Part shown: one piece after another, positions 1 through 8,049 of the stretch
How the letters are laid out: each line of letters starts with the position of its first letter
Numbering within the stretch: position 1 is the stretch's first letter
Source: Tardiphaga sp.
GTDB taxonomy: Bacteria; Pseudomonadota; Alphaproteobacteria; Rhizobiales; Xanthobacteraceae
Reading direction: 5' to 3'
DNA length: 43,209 bases
NCBI RefSeq assembly: GCF_028290785.1
Contig: NZ_JAQGJD010000240.1
Coordinates: 1-43,209 of the forward strand
Program-made: the position numbers and the translations under genes
The notes under the pieces: generated by a model
Told to the model about the DNA's origin: nothing
Database searches by the model: none
What the model saw: only the letters and a program-made list of their open reading frames with translations

Positions 1-85
1 TGCGGGCCAAGAACAGGCCAAACGCACAGTGAAGCACCGTGCCCTCAACTGGCCAAGCAAAAGCAAAGATCGCATAATTGCTCAT
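1..85 (-). CDS. Small membrane-like protein, N-terminus only (cut by window edge)
   Basis: Reading the minus strand from an ATG at 85 gives 28 residues beginning MSNYAIFAFAWPVEG before the window ends. The start codon overlaps the stop of the upstream small gene in an ATGA arrangement, the usual sign of translational coupling. The visible part is rich in hydrophobic and aromatic residues, so a membrane protein is plausible. The family is unknown to me. The gene lies where lepB-rnc-era usually follows acpS in relatives, so this pair looks like an insertion in a conserved locus. Only the start can be supported. Confidence 0.45.
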   Translation of the reverse strand, partial: MSNYAIFAFAWPVEGTVLHCAFGLFLAR

Positions 86-315
86 TCCTGGATGCCTCCA
101 AGGATTGCCCGCCCAACCAAATGTAGACCTGGGCTCATAGCCACGCAAATCGCGATCCCTATCGCGATCAGCAAAGGACCGATGCTGACAGCAACGAGTC
201 CGTAGAAGAACGCGAACATTGGCCCAATAAAGCCTACCGATATAAATGCGGCGGCAAGCGAATTGACCAGATTGGCGAACAGCTTCAACTGTTCATTAGA
301 TGCAGCCTTGTTCAT
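82..315 (-). CDS. Small two-helix membrane protein, unknown function
   Basis: A 77-residue protein with a short polar N-terminus (KAASNEQLK) and two hydrophobic stretches, about residues 15-38 and 41-61, joined by a short turn; it ends in a charged tail. A Shine-Dalgarno-like AGGAC lies about 8 bases before the ATG. It overlaps the next minus-strand gene by ATGA, so the two were probably acquired and are expressed together. Its base composition is visibly less GC-rich than acpS and pdxJ beside it, which fits acquisition by transfer. I do not recognise the family. Partner of the truncated neighbour in a two-component membrane unit is possible but unproven. Confidence 0.6.
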   Translation of the reverse strand: MNKAASNEQLKLFANLVNSLAAAFISVGFIGPMFAFFYGLVAVSIGPLLIAIGIAICVAMSPGLHLVGRAILGGIQE

Positions 316-345
316 GAGGCGTCCTGGAGCCGTTTGCGCCCGTAT

Positions 346-374
346 TTGACACGCTTAAGTTGCGTTCGTAAATA
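346..374 (+). promoter_or_regulatory. Candidate sigma70-like promoter pointing antisense into acpS
   Basis: TTGACA (346-351), a spacer of exactly 17, then TAAATA (369-374). It reads rightwards into the 3' end of acpS, which is on the other strand. Seen in sequence only; no plus-strand gene follows, so it would make an antisense RNA or be fortuitous. Confidence 0.3.
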
Positions 375-383
375 CCAGCCGGA

Positions 384-803
384 TCAGGCAGCCTTTGTCG
401 GCTCCGCCGAAATGATCACAAATGCCTGCGCCAGCGGCCAGTCGTCGGTGATGGTGAGATCGATCCTCGCCTCATACCCCGCGGGAGTGAGCGCCTGCAG
501 CCGGGCCAGCGCCCCGCCGGTGAGCCGCATGGTGGGCCGCCCGCCCGGCAGGTTGACCACGCCCATGTCGCGCCACCAGACGCCCTGCCGGATCCCCGTG
601 CCGAGGGCCTTGGAACAGGCCTCCTTGGCGGCGAAGCGCTTGGCATAGGTCGCCACCAGCATCTTCTCGTTGCCGGCGCGGCGTTGCGCTTTGGCGCGCT
701 CCGCGTCGGTGAAGATGCGGTCGAGAAAACGTTCGCCATGGCGCTCGATCACCTTGGCGACGCGGGTAATGTCGATCAGGTCGTTGCCGATGCCGATGAT
801 CAT
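384..803 (-). CDS. acpS: Holo-[acyl-carrier-protein] synthase
   Basis: AcpS transfers 4'-phosphopantetheine from CoA to the serine of apo-ACP, activating fatty-acid synthesis in the cytoplasm. The 139-residue product has the family's usual length, the N-terminal [12 protein letters not shown] motif with the metal-binding aspartate, and [14 protein letters not shown] with the metal-binding glutamate around residue 60. The start at 803 gives MIIGIGNDL and overlaps the stop of pdxJ by ATGA, which fixes the start and implies coupled translation. A longer in-frame extension upstream is low-complexity arginine-rich read-through of pdxJ in another frame and was discarded. It is the last gene of the rsh-pdxJ-acpS block here; lepB does not follow as it does in many relatives. 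Confidence 0.96.
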   Translation of the reverse strand: MIIGIGNDLIDITRVAKVIERHGERFLDRIFTDAERAKAQRRAGNEKMLVATYAKRFAAKEACSKALGTGIRQGVWWRDMGVVNLPGGRPTMRLTGGALARLQALTPAGYEARIDLTITDDWPLAQAFVIISAEPTKAA

Positions 804-1567
804 GCGCTGGCCGTCAGCAGTCCCCGCCCCCGCACCATCGCCGCCCGCATGGCGCGCACGGTTTCGCCGAGGCCCACGAACAGCGCTTCGCCGATCATGT
901 AGTAGCCGATGTTCAGCTCCATGATCTCGGGCAGCGCCGCGATAGTCTCGGCGGTGGCGTAATCGAGGCCGTGGCCGGCATGGACTTCGAGGCCGGCGGA
1001 TTTTGCCAGCGCCGCGCCCTTGACGATGCGCTGCCATTCGCTGGCGGCTTTCGCTGTGTCGCCGTCCTCGATGGCATCGCACCAGGCGCCGGTGTGCAGC
1101 TCGATCACCGGGGCGCGCAACTTGGCGGCTATCTCGATCTGCCTGACATCGGCGGCGATGAACAGCGAGACGCGCACGCCGGCGTCGTTGAACCGGGCGA
1201 TCACCGGCGCCAGCGCGTTATGCTGGCCGGCCACGTCGAGGCCGCCTTCGGTGGTCAGTTCTTCCCTGCGCTCCGGTACCAGGCAGACCGCGTGCGGCCT
1301 GGTCGCCAGCGCGATCTCGACCATGTCCGGCGTGGCCGCCATTTCGAAATTTAGCGGCTTGGAAATCTCGGCCTTCAGCCGGACCATATCCTCGTCGCGA
1401 ATATGGCGGCGGTCTTCGCGCAGATGCGCGGTGATGCCGTCGGCGCCGGCCTCGATGGCGGCGAGTGCCGCGCGCACCGGATCGGGACGCCGCCCGCCGC
1501 GCGCATTGCGCAAGGTGGCGACGTGATCGATGTTGACGCCGAGGCGTAGCGGCAGAGGCTTGGTCAT
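800..1567 (-). CDS. pdxJ: Pyridoxine 5'-phosphate synthase
   Basis: PdxJ condenses 3-amino-2-oxopropyl phosphate with 1-deoxy-xylulose 5-phosphate to give pyridoxine 5'-phosphate, the last ring-forming step of the DXP-dependent vitamin B6 route. The 255-residue TIM-barrel protein begins [20 protein letters not shown], containing the diagnostic [14 protein letters not shown] motif. Downstream lie the expected [12 protein letters not shown] phosphate/substrate segment, ELHTG and HAGHGLDY near the C-terminal phosphate site. It sits 30 bases after rsh and overlaps acpS by four bases, so rsh-pdxJ-acpS are probably one transcript. Confidence 0.97.
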   Translation of the reverse strand: MTKPLPLRLGVNIDHVATLRNARGGRRPDPVRAALAAIEAGADGITAHLREDRRHIRDEDMVRLKAEISKPLNFEMAATPDMVEIALATRPHAVCLVPERREELTTEGGLDVAGQHNALAPVIARFNDAGVRVSLFIAADVRQIEIAAKLRAPVIELHTGAWCDAIEDGDTAKAASEWQRIVKGAALAKSAGLEVHAGHGLDYATAETIAALPEIMELNIGYYMIGEALFVGLGETVRAMRAAMVRGRGLLTASA

Positions 1568-1597
1568 GACGGCATTCCGGGAGGCTTGAAGAGGACG

Positions 1598-3907
1598 CTA
1601 TCCGTTGACGCGTTCGACCTTGGCGACGACGGCCTTGGCGCGCAACTGGTTGATGATAGCGCTGAGATGCTTGAGGTCATAGACCTCGATATCGATGTTC
1701 TGCTCGGTGAAATCAGGGGAGCGGCGGTGCATGCTGATATTGTCGATATTGCCGTCGTGGTCAGCGATGACCTGGGCGATCTGCGCCAGACTGCCCGGCT
1801 CGTTGACGTTCTGCACGAACAGACGCGCCGGGAAGCGTTGCGGCGAGGATTCATCAACATCCCAGCGCGCGTCGACCCAGCGCTCCGGTTCTTCCTCAAA
1901 ATCCTTCAGCGCCGGCGACTGGATCGGATAGATCGTGATGCCCTCGCCCGGCGTGACGATGCCGACGATTCGGTCGCCCGGCACGGCGCCGCCGTTCGGC
2001 GCGAATTTCACCGGCAGATCGGGGTTGAAGCCGCCGATCGAAATGATCGAGGTGACCTTTGCCGCGCCGTCGGGCGTTTTCACCCTGTCCGCCGTGGCCT
2101 TCCGGTTACTGGCGGCAAAGCGGCCGACCCGCTCTTCCTTGTAGTCCGGATACATCGCGCGGGCGACGTCCGAGGCGCGCAGTTCGCCGCGCCCGACCGA
2201 AGCCATCACGTCATCGATCGAGGACCTCGCCAACCGCGGCAGCGCGCCCTTCAACTGGTCGTCGGCATATTCCATCTTGGCGCGCACGAACAGGCGCTCG
2301 ACGATGCGGCGGCCAAGGCCGGCATACTGGTCGCGCACCGCGGTGCGGGTAGCACGACGGATCGCGGCGCGCGCCTTGCCGGTAACGGCCAGCGATTCCC
2401 ACGCCGACGGCGGCGCCTGCTGCGCGGCCGACGTCAGCACTTCCACCTCGTCGCCATTCTGCAGCTCCGAGGACAGCGGCGCGAACTTGCCGTTGATCTT
2501 GCAGCCCACCGCGCTGTTGCCGACGTCGGTATGCACGGCATAGGCGAAATCGACCACATTGGCGTTGCGCGGCAGCGCAATCAGTTTGCCCTTGGGGGTG
2601 AAGCAGAACACCTGGTCGTGAAACAGTTCGAGCTTGGTATGCTCGAGGAACTCTTCCGGATTGGTGCTCTCCGACAGGATTCCGATGGTGTGGCGCAGCC
2701 AGGAGAACGCGTTGGATTCGCGCTGCAGCATCTCGGTCGGCGAACCCTTGCCATCCTTGTAGAAGGCATGCGCGGCGATGCCGTATTCGGCGATCTGGTT
2801 CATGTCCTCGGTGCGAATCTGCAGTTCGACGCGCTGGTTGCCGGGGCCGATCACGGTGGTGTGGATCGAACGGTAGTCGTTCTGCTTTGGCGTCGAGATG
2901 TAGTCCTTGAAGCGACCAGGCACCACCGGCCAGGTGGTATGCACCACGCCGAGCGCGCGGTAGCAGGCTTCCATGTCCTTCAGCACGACCCGAAAGCCGA
3001 AGATGTCCGAGAGCTGCTCGAAGCCGACCGACTTGCGCTTCATCTTGGTCCAGATCGAGAACGGCCGTTTGCGGCGGCCGCTGACCCGGGCGGCGATGCC
3101 ATTCTTCTCCAGGTTCGTGGAGAGCTGACTTTCGATCATGCCGATCAGGTTGCGGTTACGCTCCGCCAGCGAATCCAGCCGCTGCATCACCACCTGATAG
3201 GCGTCGGGATCGAGCACCTTGAAGGACAGCTCCTCCAGTTCCTCGCGCATTTCCTGCATGCCCATGCGGCCGGCCAGCGGCGCATAGATGTCGAGGGTTT
3301 CCTCGGCGATGCGGCGGCGCGACGCCGGCGGCATGAATTCCATGGTCCGCATGTTGTGCAGGCGGTCGGCGAGTTTGATCAGCAGCACGCGAACGTCGTC
3401 CGCGATGGCCAGCAGCAGCTTGCGCAGGTTTTCCGCCTGCTTGGCCTCGCGCGACACCAGCTCCAGCCGCTTCAGCTTGGTCAGGCCCTCGACCAGCGCA
3501 CCGATCTCGGCGCCGAACAGCCGGTCGATCTCGGCCCGCGTGGCCTCGGTGTCCTCGATGGTGTCGTGCAGCAGCGCAGCGACGATGGTGGCATCATCGA
3601 GCTTGAGGTCGGTGAGAATCGCCGCCACTTCCAGCGGATGGGTGAAATACGGATCGCCCGAGGCCCGCGTCTGCTCGCCGTGGGCGACCATGGCGTAGAC
3701 ATAGGCGCGGTTCAGCATGTCTTCGTCGGTATTGGGATTGTACGACCTGACGCGCTCGACCAGGTCGTATTGCCGCATCATCCGCGCGCGCGAGGCGCGC
3801 GGCACCTTGGCCGGCGCCGCGGGCGTGACAGGCGTCGCCGATGGCTCGGCCGCGACCGTGTCGCTCGCCGCCTGCATCTGCCGTGAAGTACGGCGCGAAG
3901 TCGCCAT
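1598..3907 (-). CDS. rsh: Bifunctional (p)ppGpp synthetase/hydrolase (RelA/SpoT homologue)
   Basis: This enzyme makes and degrades the stringent-response alarmones (p)ppGpp. The 769-residue product shows an HD hydrolase domain (FTHPLEVA, ALLHDTIEDT, LADRLHNMRTM), a synthetase domain (GRFKDYIS, NDYRSIHT, QIRTEDMNQIAEYGIAAH), a TGS domain (VFCFTPKGKLIALPRNANVV), and a C-terminal ACT domain. The RFKD loop and intact HD residues are those of bifunctional Rsh rather than monofunctional RelA. I use the ATG at 3907 (MATSRRTSRQ), preceded by GAGG; an in-frame start 17 codons earlier has no good ribosome site. rpoZ lies upstream on the same strand but a terminator separates them. A long plus-strand ORF mirroring this gene is a codon-bias shadow. 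Confidence 0.97.
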   Translation of the reverse strand: MATSRRTSRQMQAASDTVAAEPSATPVTPAAPAKVPRASRARMMRQYDLVERVRSYNPNTDEDMLNRAYVYAMVAHGEQTRASGDPYFTHPLEVAAILTDLKLDDATIVAALLHDTIEDTEATRAEIDRLFGAEIGALVEGLTKLKRLELVSREAKQAENLRKLLLAIADDVRVLLIKLADRLHNMRTMEFMPPASRRRIAEETLDIYAPLAGRMGMQEMREELEELSFKVLDPDAYQVVMQRLDSLAERNRNLIGMIESQLSTNLEKNGIAARVSGRRKRPFSIWTKMKRKSVGFEQLSDIFGFRVVLKDMEACYRALGVVHTTWPVVPGRFKDYISTPKQNDYRSIHTTVIGPGNQRVELQIRTEDMNQIAEYGIAAHAFYKDGKGSPTEMLQRESNAFSWLRHTIGILSESTNPEEFLEHTKLELFHDQVFCFTPKGKLIALPRNANVVDFAYAVHTDVGNSAVGCKINGKFAPLSSELQNGDEVEVLTSAAQQAPPSAWESLAVTGKARAAIRRATRTAVRDQYAGLGRRIVERLFVRAKMEYADDQLKGALPRLARSSIDDVMASVGRGELRASDVARAMYPDYKEERVGRFAASNRKATADRVKTPDGAAKVTSIISIGGFNPDLPVKFAPNGGAVPGDRIVGIVTPGEGITIYPIQSPALKDFEEEPERWVDARWDVDESSPQRFPARLFVQNVNEPGSLAQIAQVIADHDGNIDNISMHRRSPDFTEQNIDIEVYDLKHLSAIINQLRAKAVVAKVERVNG

Positions 3908-3979
3908 CGTGGCCTCGTTTCCGTCAGGACCATGTCGGACCTGCACTGTTCGCCACAAGTTTGCCCTGAAAGTGTCCGC

Positions 3980-4014
3980 AAAAGCAAAGGCCCGGACAAC
4001 GGTCCGGGCCTTGC
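3980..4014 (-). terminator. Intrinsic terminator after rpoZ
   Basis: A perfect 11-bp stem (3987-3997 with 4002-4012) and AACG/CGTT loop. On the minus strand it is followed by TTTGCTTTTG. It lies between rpoZ and rsh and would end rpoZ transcription. Confidence 0.75.
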
Positions 4015-4061
4015 AAAGAATTGATCGTCGAGAAGGTTAAACGAACAGGCCGAATACCTAA

Positions 4062-4454
4062 TTATTCGTCTTCCTCGGGCTGCTCTTCCGGCGGCGCCAG
4101 GCCTTCGAGCCCCTTCAGAAGCTCCTCTTCCGTCATGCGCTCGACCGCGACTTCGGTATCGTCGGCATCGACGCTGGCACCGGCCGAACCGATCAGCGGG
4201 ATGGTGTCCGGTTCGGGTTCGTCGACCTCGACGAACTTCTGCAGCGAATGCACCAGCTCCTCGCGGAGGTCTTCCGGAGAAATCGTCGAATCGGCAATCT
4301 CGCGCAGCGATACGACAGGATTCTTGTCGTTGTCGCGATCGATCGTCAGTTGCGACCCCGACGAGATCATGCGCGCCCGGTGGGCAGCCAGCAGGACCAG
4401 GTCAAACCGGTTATCGACTTTATCGATGCAATCTTCGACGGTGACGCGCGCCAT
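4062..4454 (-). CDS. rpoZ: DNA-directed RNA polymerase omega subunit
   Basis: Omega assists folding and assembly of RNA polymerase by binding the beta' subunit. The 130-residue product begins [20 protein letters not shown], the hallmark omega N-terminus, followed by [13 protein letters not shown] and [11 protein letters not shown]. The C-terminal half is an acidic extension (ending [10 protein letters not shown]), common in alphaproteobacterial omegas and longer than the roughly 90-residue E. coli protein. It lies directly upstream of rsh, the enzyme making the alarmone that in other bacteria binds near omega; this linkage is also seen in gammaproteobacteria (rpoZ-spoT). A terminator separates the two here. 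Confidence 0.96.
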   Translation of the reverse strand: MARVTVEDCIDKVDNRFDLVLLAAHRARMISSGSQLTIDRDNDKNPVVSLREIADSTISPEDLREELVHSLQKFVEVDEPEPDTIPLIGSAGASVDADDTEVAVERMTEEELLKGLEGLAPPEEQPEEDE

Positions 4455-4816
4455 TAAATGTCGCTCCGTTGGTGTGGGGACCGAATATGATGATTAGACC
4501 TGCTAGGTATAGGGGCTCGAGGACATTCGCAAGGCCCAAATTTGGCATCTGGCGTGGCGGGCTTCCGTCTGATACCCCATTATGATACCCTGCGTCGGAC
4601 CAGAAAGATACCGACATCCGACGTTAGACCCCTTCTCCGCCGACACCAAAACGCTTCATTGCAACTGCAAATGTATGGGCTTATCGGTCCCACGTCACAT
4701 GATGCACGATGCAATGAACCCAAGTGAGCCGTTTGCGACGCTCCACTTCGTTCAATGTGCGGTCAATTAGGCCGTGCCAAAAACGTTAACAACAACAAAC
4801 CATATGAGAACACTTG
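4455..4816. other. Gene-free divergent intergenic region (rpoZ / NYN gene)
   Basis: About 360 bases between divergently transcribed rpoZ and the NYN gene. It is more AT-rich than its surroundings. I see no tRNA, repeat or supported ORF; it should hold the two divergent promoters. Confidence 0.6.
4506..4533 (-). promoter_or_regulatory. rpoZ: Possible rpoZ promoter
   Basis: On the minus strand CTTGCG (4533-4528), a 16-base spacer and TATACC (4511-4506) lie about 50 bases before the rpoZ start. This matches the loose alphaproteobacterial housekeeping promoter pattern. Weak evidence by itself. Confidence 0.3.
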
Positions 4817-5446
4817 ATGTCCCCCACATCTGACAAGATCGCCCTGTTCATTGACGGTGCCAATTTGTACGCCACCGCCAAGACGCTTGGCTTCGACATC
4901 GACTACAAGCGCCTCCTCAAGGAGTTCCAAAGCCGCGGTACGCTGGTCCGCGCGTTTTATTACACCGCGATCATCGAAGATCAGGAATATTCGTCGATTC
5001 GCCCCTTGATCGACTGGCTCGACTACAATGGCTACACCGTGGTTACCAAGGCGACCAAGGAGTTCATCGACGCGTCCGGCCGCCGCAAGGTCAAGGGCAA
5101 CATGGACATCGAGCTCGCAGTCGATGCGATGGAGCTGGCCGAACACGTCGATCAGATCGTGCTGTTCTCCGGCGACGGTGATTTCCGCTCGCTGGTTGAA
5201 GCCGTCCAGCGCCGCGGCGTCCGCGTCACCGTGGTCTCGACCATCTCCAGCCAGCCGCCGATGATTGCCGACGAGTTGCGCCGTCAGGCCGATGTGTTTA
5301 CCGATCTGGTCGAACTGCAGGGCAAGCTCGGCCGCGATCCCGCCGAACGCCCGGCACCGCGCGAGCCACGTCACCAGACGCCGCAATTCCTGCAGCGCGC
5401 GACCACCATGGCGCCACGAGGCGATGACGAAGAATTCGAAGACTAA
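4817..5446 (+). CDS. NYN-domain protein (LabA/DUF88-like, PIN-fold RNase-like)
   Basis: NYN domains are PIN-like nucleases, usually thought to act on RNA. The 209-residue product has the family's acidic active-site pattern: IALFIDGANLYATAK near the N-terminus, KGNMDIELAVDAM in the middle and LFSGDGDFRSLVEAV, supplying the conserved aspartates. The C-terminal 45 residues are proline-, arginine- and acid-rich and probably disordered. I prefer the ATG at 4817 over the TTG one codon upstream. The next gene, a uracil-DNA glycosylase, starts inside its last codons in another frame, suggesting coupled expression. The substrate is unknown. Confidence 0.88.
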   Translation: MSPTSDKIALFIDGANLYATAKTLGFDIDYKRLLKEFQSRGTLVRAFYYTAIIEDQEYSSIRPLIDWLDYNGYTVVTKATKEFIDASGRRKVKGNMDIELAVDAMELAEHVDQIVLFSGDGDFRSLVEAVQRRGVRVTVVSTISSQPPMIADELRRQADVFTDLVELQGKLGRDPAERPAPREPRHQTPQFLQRATTMAPRGDDEEFED

Positions 5447-6134
5447 GACGCTTATTAGCAGACAACAGCCGGCGGTAGTCGCACCCGTGATTTCCGCTGG
5501 CAGCTCGACCTACCCCGGGCGTGACTGCCCGTTGTGTCCGCGCCTCGTCGAATATCGCATGGAGCTGCGGGCGCGCGATCCCGGCGGGTTCAATTCGCCA
5601 GTACCGTCGTTCGGCGATTCGGACGCCGCGCTGCTGATCGTAGGCCTCGCGCCTGGAGCGCAAGGCGCCAATCGCACTGGCCGGCCATTTACCGGCGACT
5701 ATGCCGGTGACCTGCTCTACGGCACGCTACTCGAATACGGTTTTGCCAGCGGGCAATTTCTGGCGCGGCCCGATGACGGGCTCACCTTGCAGGATTGCCG
5801 CATCACCAATGCGGTGCGTTGCGTGCCGCCGCAGAACAAGCCGCTGCCCGTCGAGATCAACACCTGCCGGCCGTTCTTGATTGCCACCATAGAAACGATG
5901 CCGCGGCTGCGCGCCATCGTGCTGCTCGGCCGCGTCGCCCATGACACCATGCTGAAGACGCTCGGCATCCGCGCGGTGCTGGCACCGTTTTCCCACGGCG
6001 CGGTGCACGACGCCGGCCGCTTCAAGCTGTACGACAGCTACCACTGCTCGCGCTACAACACGAATACGCGGGTGCTCACCACGGACATGTTTCGCAGCGT
6101 GTTCGCCCGGGTGAAGGCGGATCTGAGTCAGTAG
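5424..6134 (+). CDS. Uracil-DNA glycosylase, family 5 (UDGb)
   Basis: Family 5 UDGs remove uracil and other deaminated bases from DNA and carry a 4Fe-4S cluster. The 236-residue product has four cysteines spaced as expected (C35, C38, C133, C148). Motif A is GLAPGAQGANRTGRPFTGD (about residues 74-92) and motif B HCSRYNTNT (207-215). The GANRTGRPFTGD form, without the catalytic Glu/Asp of family 4, points to family 5. The ATG at 5424 overlaps the NYN gene by 23 bases; a GTG at 5487 is an alternative that keeps the whole catalytic core. It converges with the LysR gene, 22 bases apart. Confidence 0.93.
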   Translation: MTKNSKTKTLISRQQPAVVAPVISAGSSTYPGRDCPLCPRLVEYRMELRARDPGGFNSPVPSFGDSDAALLIVGLAPGAQGANRTGRPFTGDYAGDLLYGTLLEYGFASGQFLARPDDGLTLQDCRITNAVRCVPPQNKPLPVEINTCRPFLIATIETMPRLRAIVLLGRVAHDTMLKTLGIRAVLAPFSHGAVHDAGRFKLYDSYHCSRYNTNTRVLTTDMFRSVFARVKADLSQ

Positions 6135-6156
6135 ATCGCCGTCGTGGCTGGCTTGT

Positions 6157-7050
6157 TCATCGAATCGTCTGCGAGACGAACTCGATGAAGGCGCGCACCT
6201 TGGCGGCCGGGTGATGACGCGACGGGTACAGGGCGTAGAGCGAGAACCTCTCGTCGGGCCAATCCGGAAACAGATTTACAAGCCGCCCATCCGCAAGCAG
6301 TTGCTTCACCGCGATGGCGAGCACCTGGCAAATGCCGGTGCCCGCGAGGCACTCGGTGAGCATGGTGCCGGCGTCGCTCAACATCAGCCGGCTTGAGATC
6401 CGGACCGGCAGGATCTCGCTTTTACGATGAAATTCCCAGTCATAGGGACGTCCGGTAAGCGGGTCGCGAAAGTCGATGCATAGATGCTTCAACAGATCCT
6501 GCGGCGTTGGCGGCCGCCCGTGGCGTTGCAGATAGGCCGGCGAAGCCACGGTCTGAACCTGGATGTCCGCGAGTTTTCGCGACACCAGTGAAGCGCCGAG
6601 CGGGTCGCCAAAGCGGATGGCGACGTCGATGCCATCCGCCACCAGGTCGCCGACGTGCTCGCGCGTGATGGTCTCCAGCGCCAGTTCGGGATACTGCGCC
6701 AGGAAATCTCCCAGATGACCGGCCAGCACCAGCCGCGAAAACAGCGGATCGACGTTGACGCGTAACCGGCCGCGCACCCGCGCCGATGCCCCGGTCGCGT
6801 CGATCGCCGCCTCCTCGATCTCCTCAAGCGACGGGCGCACGCGTTCATAGAAGCGCCGCCCCTCGTCGGTCAGTGCGACCGAGCGCGTGGTGCGATCCAG
6901 CAGACGCACGCCAAGTCGCGCCTCCAGCCGGGCAATGGCGTGGCTGACACCGGAAGCCGACATGCCCAGCGCCTCGGCCGCGCGCGAAAAGCCGCCGCTT
7001 TCGATCACCGCATCCAGCACCGTCACACCGGTCAGAAGCCGTCCATCCAT
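6157..7050 (-). CDS. LysR-family transcriptional regulator
   Basis: The 297-residue product has the N-terminal LysR winged helix-turn-helix (SGGFSRAAEALGMSASGVSHA, about 18-38, then LEARLGVRLLDRTTRSVALT). A periplasmic-binding-protein-like effector domain follows (VADGIDVAIRFGDP, FPDWPDERFSLYALYPSRHH). The TTRSVALTDEGRRFYER segment is typical of the CrgA/AaeR-like subgroup. It is divergent from an NmrA-type NAD(P)-binding gene, and the 108-base gap between the starts holds a palindrome fitting a LysR site. Most LysR proteins regulate themselves and the divergent neighbour; that is the inference here. The effector is unknown. Confidence 0.94.
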   Translation of the reverse strand: MDGRLLTGVTVLDAVIESGGFSRAAEALGMSASGVSHAIARLEARLGVRLLDRTTRSVALTDEGRRFYERVRPSLEEIEEAAIDATGASARVRGRLRVNVDPLFSRLVLAGHLGDFLAQYPELALETITREHVGDLVADGIDVAIRFGDPLGASLVSRKLADIQVQTVASPAYLQRHGRPPTPQDLLKHLCIDFRDPLTGRPYDWEFHRKSEILPVRISSRLMLSDAGTMLTECLAGTGICQVLAIAVKQLLADGRLVNLFPDWPDERFSLYALYPSRHHPAAKVRAFIEFVSQTIR

Positions 7051-7068
7051 TCTGCCATTCCTGATATC

Positions 7069-7089
7069 TAGTCATCAGTCATGTGACTA
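7069..7089. promoter_or_regulatory. Candidate LysR operator (21-bp palindrome)
   Basis: TAGTCA (7069-7074), nine bases, TGACTA (7084-7089): a perfect 6-bp inverted repeat with the T/A-flanked dyad typical of LysR sites. It sits 19 bases upstream of the LysR start and 70 upstream of the NmrA gene, the expected place for a divergent operator. Confidence 0.55.
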
Positions 7090-7158
7090 ATTCCCATTTC
7101 AGTCAAATTCGGAGAGATGACACAACGGCACCGCCACCCCGTTCACAGGAGCCCCATC

Positions 7159-8037
7159 ATGTTCGCCATCACCGGAGCCACCGGCAAAGTGGGAGGTGCG
7201 GTTGCCCGCACCCTGCTGGCCGCCCATCGATCCGTTCGCGTCGTCGTCCGAGATATCGACAAAGGCAAAGCCTGGTCGGCGTGTGGCGCCGCGGTCGCCG
7301 TCGCCGACAGCGGCGATGCCGCGGCACTGACAGCGGCGTTCTCGGACAGCGAGGGCGTCTTCGTGATGTTGCCGTCGACCTTCGATCCGACGCCGGGCTT
7401 CTCCGAGGCGCGGGCTGTAGTCACCGCTTTCCGCGCCGCGCTGCTGCAGGCCCGGCCTGCGAAAGTCGTGGTGCTTTCGACCATCGGCGCCGATGCGTCG
7501 CAGCCGAACCTGCTCAATCAACTGGGACTGCTGGAAACAGCTCTCGCCGACCTGCCGATGCCAGTGGCGTTCCTGCGCGCGGCCTGGTTCATGGAGAATG
7601 CTTCGTGGGATGTCGCGGCTGCGCGGACCGATGGCGCGATCACGAGCTACCTGCAGCCGCTGGACAAGGCGTTCCCGATGATCGCCACTGACGATGTGGG
7701 CCGCACCGCGGCCGAACTGCTTCTCGATAGCTGGAGCGATCGACGCGTCGTCGAACTCGAAGGTCCGTTTCGTGTCTCGCCGAACGACATTGCTGGCGCC
7801 TTTTCACGCGCGCTGAACCGGCCGGTCACGGCCCGTATCGTTGCACGCGACAGCTGGGATGCACTGTTTCGCGCGCAGGGCATGCGGAACCCCACGCCGC
7901 GCATGCAGATGCTCGATGGCTTCAACGACGGCTGGATCGACTTTGCCCAGCGCGACGCTGGTTCGCGCAAGGGAACGATCGCCATCGACCAGGCGATTGC
8001 CGCGCTAGTGGCGAGGACGCCGTCCGACGCCGGTTAG
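7159..8037 (+). CDS. NmrA-family NAD(P)-binding protein (atypical SDR)
   Basis: The 292-residue product opens with a Rossmann fold: MFAITGATGKVGGAVARTLL, a GxxGxxG dinucleotide motif at residues 6-12. It continues with VRDIDKGK, VMLPSTFDPTPGF and VVLSTIGADAS, as in NmrA/QOR2-like quinone reductase or sensor proteins. The classical YxxxK pair is absent. I use the ATG at 7159, preceded by AGGAG, rather than the earlier in-frame ATG at 7117. The divergent LysR gene probably controls it. Likely roles are NADPH-dependent quinone/ketone reduction or redox sensing; the substrate cannot be told from sequence. It converges on the peroxiredoxin gene, 12 bases away. Confidence 0.88.
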   Translation: MFAITGATGKVGGAVARTLLAAHRSVRVVVRDIDKGKAWSACGAAVAVADSGDAAALTAAFSDSEGVFVMLPSTFDPTPGFSEARAVVTAFRAALLQARPAKVVVLSTIGADASQPNLLNQLGLLETALADLPMPVAFLRAAWFMENASWDVAAARTDGAITSYLQPLDKAFPMIATDDVGRTAAELLLDSWSDRRVVELEGPFRVSPNDIAGAFSRALNRPVTARIVARDSWDALFRAQGMRNPTPRMQMLDGFNDGWIDFAQRDAGSRKGTIAIDQAIAALVARTPSDAG

Positions 8038-8049
8038 ATCGCAGCCAGT

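Noticed and set aside
1586-3886. 766-residue plus-strand ORF opposite rsh
   Set aside because: It mirrors the rsh codons in a GC-rich gene; the composition is Arg/His/Asp-heavy and lacks motifs, while the minus strand encodes a full Rsh protein.
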